NCBI GenBank assembly: GCA_036245525.1 | Contig: BTPG01000002.1 | Span: 119,222,214 to 119,286,213 of the forward strand | Reading direction: 5' to 3' | DNA from: Semisulcospira habei | Taxonomy: Eukaryota > Mollusca > Gastropoda > Semisulcospiridae | DNA: 64,000 nt | Shown: one piece after another, positions 10,201 to 24,651 of the stretch | Position numbering within the stretch: position 1 is the stretch's first letter | Layout of the letters: each line of letters starts with the position of its first letter | Notes under the pieces: model-generated | What the model was told of the DNA's origin: nothing | Database searches by the model: none | What the model saw: the letters and a program-made list of their open reading frames with translations, nothing else | Made by a program: the position numbers and the translations under genes

Positions 10201-13200
10201 GGACTGAAGACTGTCACCAATTATTATGAATGATGTCAATTTGCCTGTTGAAAAAATATCAGTGAAACGCACTGTCAATGTGACTGTCACTTGGTTGTTC
10301 ACCCACACAAACTGTGACAACAGGTTGTGCACGTGACTAACAAGGTGACTAACAAGGTAGCTATTACAAAACATATCCCTATAAAATGAATTTTTCTCAA
10401 AAATGTTTTTTCGAAAAATACTTACCGATGGCATTACTGATAGGAAGACATAGCTACCGATTTCAGCCTAAGTCTCCGTTGTGTAAGTAACACAACCGAG
10501 GAGGTGACTTACAGAACTCCCAGCGTGACCTCCCCTCCCTTCCCATAAGGCCCCTGGGGCGTATCCACCAGTCATACGCTAAGCGAACGTAGCTGGTGGC
10601 AAGCGGGGCAGGTGGGAGGGCCCTTAGAGTAATGCCATCGGTAAGTATTTTTCAAAAAAATACACTTTAGAGAAAAATTCATTTGTTTCCTCAAAAACAT
10701 TACCAATGGCATTACTGATAGGAAGAATAACGAAAAGGAGGAGGGTGCCACCCACCATACCCCATCCTGAGAGCCTGTTTTTAACGAGGCGCCCTGGGCA
10801 CAAACTCCCAATGATTTCAACTAAGCGTTACCTAGGGCGCCGGGGGCGCCGGGAGGGAGTGCTGCACCGCCGAGACGTCACCGACAAGGGCCAGGTTCTC
10901 CCGCTGGCCCGAGAGGTCTCGTAGGTAGAAGCAGGCGAAGGTGGAACTCGTTTGCCACCCGACGGCTACCACAATGTCCCGCATCGCACAGTTGCGGTCG
11001 AGGGCGAGACTCGCAGATACTGCTTGGACCTCGTGCACTCGAATCCGAAGTCTCTGTGCCACGTTCGGTGAGAGTTCTTCATAAGCAGAGCGGATGATCC
11101 TGTGAATCCACGAGGATATAGTCTGCGCCAAAATATCTTCCCTGCCATGTCTCAGGGGAGGAAAGAGGCGTTTTCAGCCCCGTCGGAAGGACCGCGATCG
11201 GCGCAGGTAGATCTGCAAAGCCCGTACCGGGTCCTGCTGTTGGGACTCCGGGGAACGGTCAAAACTCTTAAGCGGGCGGAGGCTCATGACCTGAACTCCG
11301 GCTGGGGGAAGCCTATTTTGGCTAGAAAGGAAGGGTTCATCATTAACTGGACGGAGCCATCCACGCGAAACTGGAGGCAAGCTGGGTCCACTGATAACGC
11401 ATGCAGCTCGCTGACTATGGCAGCCAAAGCGAGGGCGAGTAGGAAACAGGTCTTCCTGTTGACGTCAGCCATAGTGGCTAAGGGCAAAGGTTCAAAGCGG
11501 TCCAAATTAAGCCAAGTGAGGATCCAAGCCAGGTCCCAGCGCGGAAGTAGCGAACGCTGAACAGGGCGCTGCAACTTGAAGTGAGCGAGGAGGTCGGCGA
11601 GGTCCTTGCACGAGCCCGGATACGGTCGGCCCAAATGTCGGTAGGTATCTGCGACCATAGAGAGATATCCCTGGATTGTGATAGGGGCCAAATTTGTTCC
11701 CCAAAAACCCACAAGAAGAACTCGGCTAATTGGGGCGTAGTCAGGGCTGTCGGAGACAGGCGTCTTGAGAGGCACCAGGACTGTAAGACTCTGCACTTGC
11801 CCTCGTATACCCTCCTGGTGGAAGCCTTGCGGGCCGCAGTGATCGCCTCCACTGCTGCAAGCGAGAAGCCTCTAGCGGTGAGGGCCGACCGCACAACCTC
11901 CAGGCGTGTAATAGGAGCCTCTCTGGACACGGGTGGAAGAGAGTTTGCCGCGGTTGTTTCAACATCGTGCGTGGTGTGGGTAAGAGCAGGGGAGCATCCA
12001 TGGCGAGGCTCACTAGGTCGGTCGTCCAGCTGCGTGCCCAGCTGAAGGGGGCTACGAGGAAGAGGATCATGTTGGAGCCTCGTAGCTTGAGCAAATCCTT
12101 GGGAACAAGAACGACCGGGGGATAAGCATAGGCTATCAGGCCGTCCCAAGAGATTGACAGGGCGTCCACTGCCCAGGCGAGAGGGTCCAGAACGGGCGAG
12201 ACAAAGAGAGGAAGTTGCGTGTTCCACCATGTCGTGAAAAGGTCGACCATTGGTGTCTCCCAGCGCGCGCTGATCATCCTGAAGATTTTTGGTTTGAGGG
12301 TCCATTCGGTATGAAGCAGCTGGCCCCGGCGAGAGAGAGAATCCGCGAGCACGTTGAGGTGACCCGAAATGTGCCACACCCGGAGAGAGATGTGGCGATC
12401 CCGGCACCAGAGGAACAACTGGTAGAGGAGCATGCAGAGGGACGGAGAGCGCGTTCCGCCCTGTCTCTGGATGTACGATACCACAGTGGAATTGTCGGAC
12501 AGAATCAAGATCTCATGGTGTCGGAGACGAGACTCCCAATGAGTCAGAGCGAGCCAAACCGCTTTCAACTCCAGCCAGGTGCTGTTTCTGTTTTGTAAGG
12601 AAGGTGGTCACTGGCCCGAGACCTCGTCAAAATCCGGAAGTAGGTGGGCACCCCAGCCGGATAGGCTTGCATCCGTGCAGAGTGAAAGCCGAGGCGTGGG
12701 GGAGGAGAGGGGCACTCCCGATGCGAGCCAGGTCGGATCCGTCCACCGAAGTAGGTGGGACCTGATCAAGGGGGACACCGGTACCAGGGCTGAAAGGTCG
12801 TTTGAGGATGGTCACCAATGGAAAAGGTGATGGAGCTGAAGCGGCCAAGATTACAGCCGCCCGAGGGGAAGGAGGTCGGCTGCCGCACTGATGAGTCCCA
12901 GTTACTGAAGCCAGGTCCGGGCAGGGCACGACTCTGAACATGACACCTGGTGAGCGGCCGCAGCCAGTTTCTGAATGCGGGCGTCCATTAGTCTCACTGT
13001 GTTGCGGTCGGTCAGAAACTCCATTCCTAGATGGACGAAGGTATGGGAGGGGGTGAAATCCGACTTCCCATGGTTGACTACAAAGCCCAGCCTCTGAAAA
13101 AGGGTCAGTAGGGCGTCCCTGTCCGCCTCCAGAGACTGGGGGTCCTGATTCCGGAGCAAGAGGTCGTCTAGGTAATTGGAGGTCGGACTGGACGAGGACT

Positions 13201-16200
13201 GTCGGGCCCGAGAGATCACCGCGTCCATAATCCCCGTAAAGGCCCAAGGGCTGATGTTGAGGCCGAAGGGAGAGCATGGAACTGGTAGACGACTCCGCAG
13301 AAGGCGAAGCGTAGGAATCGGCGAGACGCTGGGTGAATGGGAACGTGGAGGTAAGCATCAGAAAGGTCGAGGCTGACCGCAAAGTCCAAAAGTCGTACAG
13401 CTTACCGCACGGCCTGCACTGTCACCATGCGAAATGAGGGGGCTGAAATGAACCTGTTTAGAGCTGACAGGTCGATGACTGGACGCCACTGACCGCCGGG
13501 CTTGGGAACCAGGAAGAGGCAGCTGTAGAATGCCAGTGAGTTGAGACGTGAGACCACCTCTGTCGCAGCCTTCTGAAGTAGAGACGCAGTCTCCTGAGGC
13601 AGAGCCAATGCCTTGATCGGGTCGGATGGGACACGAGTCCACACCGGCGAGCGGCGGAGAGGGGGCGGTTGGAGAAACGAAATATGGAGTCCGTCCGAGA
13701 CAGTGGAGAGCACCCAAGTGCCGTCCGGTAGCAGCGATAGCCACTCGTCGTGGTAGTCGGCGGGGAAGGAAGAGGTTGATAGTCACTGGGCCCATCCCTG
13801 CCCGAACCTCCTGGAGGGGCGGGGGAACGAGGGGGCCGAAGAGGGGGGAGCGCGAGAACAGCCGGAGAAGACAGGCCGTCCAGGTCTAGAGGTTCCCCGG
13901 GTGGGTCGAGGGGTGGGTCTGACGTTCCGCAGAGGACGACCCACGGTCCTGCGGGAAGACAGAAAGTGGGGGAATGCCGAGGTGGGAGTGCGAGGCCAAA
14001 GGTCCTTGGTAGACTCCTTCACGGACTGCCAGGTAGGGCCAAAAAGAAGAGCACCGCCGAGGGGGGGCCTGTCGCAGCTGGGCCTTCACAGAAGCTGGAA
14101 TGCCGACACATCGCTGTAGGACGCCATCACGCCGCATAAGGTCACAGTTGGCGGCCACCGATAACGCGTTGGTCGAAGCCTGGTATACTGCCTGATTAGC
14201 CGTCACTGCGATGGAGTGTAAATTGCTCAGGGGGTCAGAGGCCTCAGGAGAGTCCCAAAAATCCTCAATACGTCATACCACCGCCTGTGTTGCTAACTCC
14301 AAAAAACCCAACACGGCTAGAGAATTCCGAATCTGAGTAGCTGTCTTGTCTAGACCCGCAGGAGTAGACCTACCCACCGTGGCCTTACCACCAATCTGCG
14401 CTTCTGCTGCGGGATCCACCATAGGGAGAGGGCACAGGAACTTAATCTCCACATCCGCAGGCCAGCGGCAATCGGAAAAGAAGCCAATGTCCAACAAACT
14501 GCCCTGTTGCAAGTGAGCATTAAAAGCATCTATGAGGTCCCGAAAGCAGGTGGGCTGAGTCAGGGACTTAAAACGTTTGGACTGGCGTGAAGCTTCGACC
14601 GAAGCTGAAGCCTTCCATTTTAGGGGAGGAGGGGGGGGGGGGGGGGGCAAGCATCCGGATGAAGAGCGGCCGAAATCAGGCGGGCCACTTCGTCGAGGGC
14701 TCGGCAGTAATCGAAGCCAGAGGCAAGGGGGGAGGGGAGGGGGAAGAGGGCGACAAGCTACGAGCTGAGGAGGGGGAACCCGCCACAGGGGCAAGCGAGG
14801 GAGCTGCAGGGTAGAGAGGGCGAGCTGGGCGACTCGAAAGCGTAGACTGAGGCTCGAGGAGCATGGAATTGGAAGCAAAGTCCTCAGGGTGTAGGCTAAG
14901 CACATCGTCTCAATCCCCCCACAAGGATCCTCCTGGCGAGGGAGGAAAATTCGGAACCCCAGGGCCAGAGCGGGATCGATAAGGTGTGACCGGAAAGCTA
15001 GAAGCGGTCGCACGGACCACCTTCCGGGCAGGAAGGCCTGAAGGGCGGGGGGCATAACTAGTGCTCACCTGAGAAGAAGATTGGCAGGGAGAGGGACGAC
15101 GAGGCAGCCGTGATTCGTCTCGAACCTGGTGATTGGGGGAGGGGCCGCATTGGGATACAAAGCGGCAACGGTCCGGAGAACGTGGTCATAAAGCACTGGC
15201 GCGGGTGTCTGGAGAGAGGGCTGCGGCTCGACGAACGACATCACAACGCCACCCGCCGAACTGGACTAGTGGCGAAGAGTTGAGAAGGACGAGTGCGCCG
15301 TGTGCGATCATCCGCGTGAGAGTGCCTGAGAGAAACACCGAGTGACTCCCCTGCCGCCAGGGGCTGTAACGCCGGACGTGGGGGGGGGGGGGTCTCGATT
15401 GAGTCAAGGGCCCCAGAGTCTTACTACTCATGGGGTGAGACTCGGTAGAGGCCGCATGCGATTGAGTCAAGGGCCCCAGAGTCTTACTACTCATGGGGTG
15501 CGACTCAGTAGAGGCCACAGGCAGGACCCCATGCCGCGCCTGGGAATGCCTCTGTCTTGTAGAAATGGCCCTGGTCTCCTTGGTGGCTAGATCCAGCTGG
15601 GAGGGGCCGTCCCGATCGCGGTAAGTCCCAAAGCCGAGCGGGAGGGGACGAGCGACGGGCGAGTGCTGAGGTCCGAGGCAGTCAATATCCGGCGTGAAGC
15701 AAGGCCCACAATATCCGACGATGCCTGTTTGTGGGTCCTCGAATGGCCGGAAGGCACAGGAAGGGATGTCGCACTGGCGGCAGAGGGGCGCAAATCGTCT
15801 AACGGGCGGCTAAGTAAGCGAGGAGCCGCAGGCCGGTCGCGATGATAAAAATCCCAAAGTTGTGACCAAAGCCGCTCTTTCCACGAAGAGCACACATGGC
15901 ACGGCCGGGAAGAAGAACATCCAGAGCATGGTAAACATAGAGTATGGGAATCACTCAGCCACTGAAAACCCAAGCAGCACGAGCAGGTATGTAATTGCGC
16001 ACTGCAACAGAAACGGGAACCATGAAAGGACAGGCTGCACCCTGTCCGTCTCATTCTTGCAGTTAGTTGCACCAAAGCAAAAACGGGACAACAACCAGGA
16101 GCGAACCCGAAAAACAAAAATAACAAAGGGCTCGCGATAAAATCAAAAACAACGTAACGTTGCACTATAGGGCTACTCTCTAAGAAAAAGGCGCCAAAGG

Positions 16201-19200
16201 CAACCCCTTCGAGTCAGACTGAAACCGGTCGAATGGCCGGCTCAGGTATCACCCGAGACCTTACCTCATGTCCGCGACGAAAATGGAAAGGAGCGCCGTT
16301 CAAAGGAGAAACTCCCACCAGACGCCGTAAGTAGAAGAATCTATGCAGGCTGGCTAACCGCACACAAGAAGAAATCCAGAAAACACAAGCGAATCCGAGA
16401 AAACACACAGAGACCACGCGGTAAACGTAAGCCGAAACCGGAACGTCTGTTTGCGAGGCAGCTAAACATATGACTGGTGGATAGGCCCAAGGGGCCTTAT
16501 GGGAAGGGAGGGGAGGTCACTCTGGGAGTTCAATAAAACGATGACTCCCCGAGTTGCCTTCCCGGTTGTGTTACTTACACAACGGAGACTTAGGCTGAAA
16601 TCGGTAGCTAGAAATGTCTTCCTATCAGTAATGCCATCGGTAATGTTTTTGAGGAAACAAACTGCCCTTGATGACATCAGCAATGCCATTTGGTACTGTG
16701 GGTGGCAGGACAGTGAACATTGCAATACAGAAGACGTTTAGTACAAGGTGCTTTGAGCCTAACATTGTGTTGTAGCGCTATATAAAACACTTCATTATTA
16801 TTATTATTTATCATCAAGAAGATGTGCTGGTATGTGCTTAAGACCTTACGACCTGGGGCCAAATGGTCTAAAGTGACAGACCAGCACACAAATGTGAATC
16901 TTGACAAACCTTATCATAAATGACATCATCCCCAGCCCCAGTGTCCATCAGAAGGCCCGTGTCAGGACCGAGGTGCGTCCCAAAGTACTGCTGGGATCTC
17001 TCCTCTCTGCTTTTCAACTCTGAAATTGCATTGATAAGCACATTAACCCTTTTGGACACAGTACCAGTGGACGCAGATTATGTTTTAGTTTTAAATCATT
17101 GTCCAAGATCCCCAGCCATCAAAGGAAAATGGATACAAGTGATACACACAAATCATAAGTTCCTGCAATTGTGGGGGTTCATGATTATCTAGATATTGTG
17201 CAGTTAAGCGGTGTTCAATTTCTGTTGGCAGTGAATTGTCCTAAAGCAGCACTCTTCTTAGGATCTGCCCAAGTTGCTGTCTAAGAAGAAGTAAACAAGG
17301 AAGAAGAAGCTGATGATGCAAGCTTACAATCACGACATACTACAGTACAATGACAATTATTTCATTTGTAATAAAAGCATAAACAAATCAATCTTTGCAT
17401 TCTGAAAGTAAAGGCAAAGAGCACAACCATCTAGACAGTGATTTACAACAGAGAAAAAATGAATTTTTCTTTAAAATATTTTTTTTCGAAAAATACTTAC
17501 CGATGGTATTACTAATAGGAATGGTTTCTTAGCTAGACTAATTTTAGCCAAAATTGTTGTGTACGAGTATGGCCATGATGGCAGGTGAGGGGCGCCATAG
17601 CCTAGGCGGTAACCCGAGTAGCCTCCCTACCAACCCAACCACGCATGCGCCCAACGGCTAGCTCACCAGTCAGTTTCTTAGCGAACCAGCGGCAAGCGGG
17701 GCAGGTGGGAGGGACCTTCGAGTAATACCATCGGTAAGTATTTTTCGAAAAAATTTATTTTAAAGAAAAATTCATTTGTTTCCTCAAAGATGGTATTACT
17801 AATAGGAAGAATCCCGAAGAGGAGGCGGGTGCCGCTATAACGCCCTAACCCATGCCTTAAAGGCTACTAGAGCCGCCCTCCCTAAGCAACCTCCCTCTAA
17901 TTTTAGCAAAGATACTTATGGCGCCAAGCGTGCAGGGAGGGAGAGTTGTGCCGCCACGAAGTCTCCCACCAGCGAGGTTCTGGCGCTGGCTGGAGAGGTC
18001 CCACATGTAGAAGCGGGCAAAGGTTGTGTCCGCTCACCATCCTACGGTCGCCACAATGTCTTTGACAGCAGAGCTGCGGTCGACAGCAAGGCTTGCGGCC
18101 ATGGCTCTGACCTCGTGTGCCCTAATGTTCATTCGTTTGGCTTTATCAGGGGCGAGGTCCTGGTAGGTGGAGCGTATCATCCAACGGAGCCAGGAGGACA
18201 GCATTAGGGCTGAGTTGTCATTTCTGCCTGGGGACAGAGGGAGGGGTGGGCGGGTGTGTCCCCTGCATAGCGGCTTGGTCTGGCGCAGGTATACGCGTAA
18301 GGCCCTCACCGGGTCCTATAGTCTGGACTCCCGGGTGAGCCTGGGTCTCTCCATGGTTGAACTGTGACCAACTGCGGGGCAGCCAAGGCGTTAGGTTCTT
18401 GGCGAGAACGCCGTGTCGGGTAGCAGTAGTGCCGAACCGTCCGTCCGGAACTGCAACAAGCAGGCGTGCTGATTGGGCGTGCAGCTCGCTGAGCTTGGAC
18501 GCCAACGGGAGGGCCAGTAGGAAGCAGGTCTCCAGCATCACGTCTGGTAGTCTCGCCAACCGGATCGGTTCGAAGCGGGCCGAGAAGAGCCAGGAAAGGA
18601 CAGGGCCAAGACAGGTCCCATCGCGGCAACAGGGAGCAAAGGGCGGGACGTTGTAGACCAAAGTGGGCCAACAGGTCGGCGAGGTCTTGCAGTTATCTGG
18701 GTTGGGACGTCCCAAGAGTCGGTACGTGTCAGCAACCATGACATGTAGCCGTGAATGGTGATCGGCGCTAACGCTGGCAGGTGAACCACTAGGAAGGTGT
18801 CCGCCAGCTGAGTTCTGTCAAAACACGGGGGAGAGGCGCATGCTGTCAAACAGTTGAACAGGACTCACCCCTTCCCTTCGTAGAATCGTCTGGTCGCGAT
18901 TCCAGGGGCTGTAGCGATGCTGCCACTGTCGCACCTGAGAAGCCTCTGGAGGCGAGGGCTTGCCGCACAATCTCCGGCATGAAGGAGGAGCCATTCGGGC
19001 CACGGGTGGTACAGTGCCTGTCATGAAAGATGAGCATCGTGCGCGGGGTGGGAAACCGCAGCGGTGGAGTCGTGGCGAGGTCCAAGCGGCCGGTGGTCCA
19101 TGATGTGGTCCAGCGGAACAGGCCATCCGGAATGGGATCGCGTTGTACCCGCTGAGCTTGAGTAGAACTTAGGGACGTGCACCATCAGCGAAGGTGACCC

Positions 19201-22200
19201 GACCGTCGCACGGGATGGAGGAAGCGTCAACTGGCCAGTCAAGCAGGTCTGGATCAGAGAGATGAAGCGGGGAAGCTGTCGATCTCATCTCAGGGCAATC
19301 AGGGGAAGTGTCCGCTGCGCAGATCACCCGAATGATGTCTGGACGGCCCGTCCACTCTGTGCGGAGAAGCAGGCCGCGACACGCGTGGAGTCGGCAGGTC
19401 ATGTGGAAGCCCCGGGAAGTCTCTTGCTCCGAAGTGATGTCACGATCTTCGCACCAACGGAGATGCAGAGGAGGAAGTACAGGGAGAGGAGGCGTGCCCC
19501 GCCTGGTTCTGAAGTAGTCGACCACTGTGGCGCTGTCGGAGGGGGCGAGAAGCTCCTGGCCTCGGGGACGTGACACCCGAAGCTGGACAAGTAAGACTGG
19601 AGGCCATCCGGCGGAGGTAGGGTAGGGTCTTGGTAACAGCGGAGCGCTCCTGGTGGCGGGACTTGTGTCGATGCGAGGGACATCTCGGGAGGAGAGGAGG
19701 AGATAAAAACTCCCATTGCGCGTCGGTCAGGATCCGTCCCGTGAAGAAGGTGAGGGCATAACATCGATCACACCGGAACCTGAGACTCGAGGTCGCCTGC
19801 CGAGGGTCGTCCGGGGGGAAGCAGGAGTCGCTAAGGCGAGGGCAGTAGAGACATCAAGGGGGGAGAAGGTCCGCCGTTGAACTTACCCATCCCCGACGCC
19901 GAAGTCCCCGTCTGGCGGAGTACGTCTGTTCTGAAACAGCCGCCGCGCTGGGTTCGCGAAGAGCTACGTTCACTGCTTCCGAAGCTGCCCTTCGTGAGGT
20001 CGGTGCGAAGTCCCATCCCCGGTAGAGAAGCGGCACTAAGGCGAGAGGTTGAACTTGCCCACGTAGACCAGGAATCATGTCAGCCGAGGGGATCCCAAGA
20101 GTCTCGATCCATCTCAAGGAATTCCGCGAGGGGATCGTCTTGGAATGTCGATATGGAGCATGAAGACGTCCAACTGGTCCTGTCTGCAATGAAGTACAGC
20201 CATGGTGGAACCCCCAGAGGCTGCGAGAGTCACCGGAGGGAGTACCCGACCCCAGCAGGTCACACCGTCAGGGTTAAGGGGAGGGAGCGGCTGTAGACGG
20301 TGTCCTCTTCTCCTTCCTGGGGAAGCCCAGAACGCAATGCCATCCGAGGAGGACTCCGACCAGCTCTGTATCATTCTAGGAAGTCACCAAGTCCGGGCTG
20401 AAGGCCCAGTCCAAGTCTGCACTGAGGCGAAGTCTCGGGCGGGCTCCCCGCTGAACAAGGGGCGGAGACGAACTGGCACACGTGGTGCGCGCGTCGACTG
20501 TTGTAGCCGCTACCAAGTCGGGAGGTCGAAGCGCAGGGAGCAACTGAAGTCCCTGTTCACACGAAATGGAAGCTGACCAGTTCCAGACGCTAGGAACACC
20601 GCCGAGGAAACAGGAAGCATCCACCTACACCAGACATCCTGAAGATAGCCCTGGCGCTAAGCAGAAAGTTCAGGACACACGAAGTGCAAAAATCGCCATG
20701 AACAGTCTGGCACCGAGGCGCGGGAGCACAGTTCACAAGACGCCACGGTCCCATCAGATCTAAGGTACAAAGACCGACGAGGAAAATCCCATAGGCAAGC
20801 GTCCAAGCCTAACACCAGGTACTCCGAGGCTAGCAGTAGAGCGAAGGAGAAAGTTCAGGACACACAAAGTGCGTAACACAATACGGCCAGACCGGCCTTG
20901 AGGCGCGTGAGCACAGTTCACAGGGCACCGCCGTCTCATCAGGTCTAAGGCACAACACCGACGAAGAAAGTCCCACAAGAAAGCGTCCAAGCCTAACAAA
21001 GGCAAAGCGTAACACCTCCACCAAAACCCCACGACCGGTTCCACGACTTAACACAGTCCGAAGCTAGAGTCATAGACGTACACAACCTTCCACTATCTAG
21101 CAAAGAAACTGACTGGTGAGCTAGCCGTTGGGTTGGGTTGGAAGGGAGGCTACTTGGGTTACCGCCTAGGCTATGGCGCCCCTCACCTGCCATCACGGCC
21201 ATACTTGTACACAACAATTTTGGCTAAAATTAGTCTAGCTAAGAAACCATTCCTATTAGTAATACCATCGGTAATGTGTTTTGAGGAAACAAATCTTAAA
21301 ATGTGAAATTTACTTTGTGGGAAATCACAAAGGTCCTACACATGGGCAAATTAGTCATGGCGAGAAAGCCTTTCCAGGACCACACTCAAATGTTTTTTAT
21401 GCCTCCACATCAGATTTCTTGTGAAGGAAATGGACACAAGTCAGATGAGAGACGAGAAAAGACAAGAGAGATCCAATATTGGTACAGTAGAGCCTGTTCT
21501 GAAAAAACAATGACAAGTGATCCCTCACATGGTTGTTCACTCAAAACTGGTTCTGCTGTAGGAACTCTGTGAAGACCTCTGAGGGATGGAGTGGACTGCA
21601 TTTCCACAAATTTTGGAGGTGTCATCTTACATTTCACTTGCTGGAGATGGATTGACCATGATAATTCATTAGTGCCAGATTAGCTTGACACCATCAGGTA
21701 GCAAGCTAATCTGGCACTACCCTTGAATTATCACAATCAATCAATCTCCTGCTGTTGGGAGTAGGGGTTAAATGGGTTAATTCTATTTGCGTCCCCCTTG
21801 CATGGGGTGGAGTGTGTGTAGGCCCTTTTATAAGGGTGTTCATTCAAAACAGGTTCTGCTGTACAATATCAAAAGAAACTCTAGGGGATAGGGTGTGATA
21901 TGCAAGGGCCTTTACCAAGTGCAGAGATCTCTCTTTGAGTGCACTATCTGAATTGTCCTGTGTTTGCAGTTCTAAAGTATGTTCAGGCATCAGAACTGTT
22001 CACCCAAAAAAAATGTGAAAACGGTGATTTTGAAGAATTGTAGAGTTATTTAAAGCCATTTCCTGGCACATAAGAAGTCAAAAGTGTTATTAAACAGGGG
22101 CCAGGAAAATCTGAAAATCGCCGAAAATCGGACAGTTCTGATGCCTGTATGTTTGATAAATAAGCTTAGCCCTAAAATAGGTCAGTGTATCTTGCAAAAC

Positions 22201-24575
22201 ATGCACACACTTTTCAAGTATGCTGACTGACTGCGTCTGAAGTTGATGGACATCTCCTGCAAGGAGCGTGCAAGGGAGGAAACAATGTTCTGAGCCAGCT
22301 TCTGTTCCAATTGTCTGCCTTGCATGCTGTGAGAGCGAATCTGCTGCACCAGCCTCTGGCAGTGAGAGAACAGCTGCAACAAAAAGTAAATGGATACATA
22401 GATCAGTGATTTGAAGTTAATAGAAAAATAGTTCATGTTAAAATGCATTATTCTTGAAGTTGAACTATCTGGCTTTCCGCTAGGATTTAAAACTGTCTGT
22501 CATGGGGATGGACAGCATGACAAAATATCCATCCTAGGCACTCTACAGTACGTCGCATACTGCACAGCAGGGATAAGTTCACTTTTGTCTCGGGATTTGT
22601 CTGTGCCAAGGACAGATGGCCTTCAATTTTTTGTCCCTGTCACAATGTGTCCATGAAATATGGATAAGTTTCCATTAACAGAAAGTCTGACTATGATAAT
22701 GAGGATGATGATGTTTATTTGTATTGCACCATCAGGCTGTATCCTTCAAGTTATAGAGTGCTCACAGTGCTTTAGTAGGGAACAGGTTTAGTAAGGAAGA
22801 GACAGAAACAAATCTGTTTAACCTTACAGTGAGTGAGTGACAGAAAAGAATTTTCTAAAGACAGTTTGAAGAAAGGGGTCTTTGCTTGTCTTCAAACTGA
22901 TGTCAGTGATCATGGTCAATCCATAGTCTTGCTGCAACACGTCAGACATAGGCACCAACGGGGAGAAAGATACAGAGAGCATAAAAATCATAAGAGGTGA
23001 CGAACTGTGATTCAACAATAAATTTCAACCTTCAAAGCAATCATCTGCATAAAACCCCGTCAGGAACAAACTCAGCAGACATTTTGCAACAAATAAAAAA
23101 GATCTACAAGTATCATTCTTGCAGACGTCAAGTTGGCTGATTTATCCAGAAGTAAGCGTTATGTTCATTTCTCATTGGTTTATATTTCATGGTAGTGTGA
23201 CCACTTTCACAGCATTCATAGTTGAGAGCATTTTCCGATATTTCTTGGCGGTTGGTTATTCTCAGATGTGACATAATTTTTTTCCCTTGGGGAGTGTTCT
23301 GCTGAGCGCAAGGAGACTGTCACGTCAGCATGCATTGCTCATCAGACCCTTTAGTGGTAAGGTGGGATATGATGATAAAAACAGCTGTTGTAACTAAAAG
23401 AACAGTGAGCGTTGTCTGCACATAAAGACCAGTACCTGTGTAATTTGTTGAGTCTGGATTTCTATGGTGTGTTCTTCATCAACACTGTCATCCAGTGTAG
23501 GGCGATTCAGATGCTTGTCATGCAAGGCTGACAATTCCTTCACTGAAAAGCACAACATATGTGTATGTGCAAGAATAAGTAAACAAGAAAAAAACAAATA
23601 AATGTATCCATCCATCCATCCACTCATCCATCTATGCATTTATCCATCCATCCATAGTTCATGGGTGGTGCCAGAAAAGCTTGTCATCTCTAGGCTAACC
23701 TGGCACAACCCTTGAATAATGGTCAATCGATTGATTGATCAATCCATCAATCAATCTATCTGGCCAAGAAGGAAAATGATACTACTTACTTTTTTCTTTG
23801 ATCTTTGTGAAGTCATACTGGATTTCCGTTACTTTGTCAATCCAGTCTGGAGGAAGAGCAGAAGATCGTGCTGAAGCCAAACCAAGCTCTGGATCCACAT
23901 GAGCACTGGACATAAGCGACGTCCGATCATCTGCCGTCTGCAACACAAGAAGAGCAAAATGTTGAGACATTTACTATGATTTACAAATCAACAAATTTGT
24001 ATCTGACAATAATTAACGCATTTCAATGAACATCACAAGAAAGAAATAAACATGGTGTGGGAGGTCAATTACAACACAATTTATGAAATTCTCCAGTCAC
24101 CATTTTGGTCTGGATTAAATTTTAATGAATGCTCTTCTTATTCTCATCAAGAGTATTCACTCGTGACATTGCAAAAAAATAAAAATTATTAAAAAAAATT
24201 GACTGAAAATGGTCTATGGACCAACTATGCTCCATACTCTATGGCCAAGAAGAGACCAAAATTAATTCTCATGAGCCCCTGCAGATGAGAATTTATGCCT
24301 CTTGCAGATGGCACAGGCTGTTTACAGTGCCGCACTGTCTGATTAAACAAGCTCAAATTCAGCTTTCTGGGATTTTGAAAAAGCGGAGTCTCCAGGACTG
24401 AAGACTGTCGCTAGTGTCATGCATGTCATGAGTAATTTGTTCCAAAAGAAAAAAAATGTTTTGTAATATAAAATAGCATCATACATCTGTGGGTTTGGGA
24501 CACTTCAACTCTTTAGCTATCGTTTTAACATTAGCTGTTTGCGCAAAATGTTTGTGACATTTACTCGAAAGAAAA

Positions 24576-24651
<76 letters not shown>

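Larger units (their letters stand above)
10383..16661 (-). mobile_element. DIRS-like tyrosine-recombinase retrotransposon in STX16 intron 5
   Basis: About 6.3 kb. Inverted terminal repeats share GATAGGAAGACAT, CTACCGATTTCAGCCTAAG and GTTGTGTAAGTAACACAACC. Read on the minus strand the order is gag-like ORF, reverse transcriptase, DIRS-type RNase H, tyrosine recombinase, then an internal complementary region near the 3' end. This is the classic DIRS-1 layout. Several frameshifts split the ORFs, and a G-run of about 20 (near 14630) and a 63-bp duplication (15396-15521) interrupt it. It is inactive. No target-site duplication is expected for this class. Confidence 0.92.
17457..21293 (-). mobile_element. 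Internally deleted DIRS-like element in STX16 intron 4
   Basis: About 3.8 kb. The inverted terminal repeats (17457-17690 and 21085-21293) are nearly identical, sharing blocks such as TTTCTTAGCTAGACTAATTT and GGGGCGCCATAGCCTAGGCG. An internal complementary region lies at 17722-17806. Recombinase and RNase H remnants remain (18000-19576), but no reverse transcriptase was found. The stretch 19600-21080 shows only fragmented GC-rich frames. It is a different subfamily from element 1 and the same one as the end at 1-105. Confidence 0.88.

Noticed and set aside
14577..14814. Plus-strand glycine-rich ORFs in the DIRS region
   Set aside because: They are antisense shadows of the proline-rich gag-like frame and the polyG tract.
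22824..23018. Extra STX16 exon between exons 3 and 4
   Set aside because: Exons 3 and 4 join in phase and match the family directly. The residues here do not resemble syntaxin and splice sites are weak.
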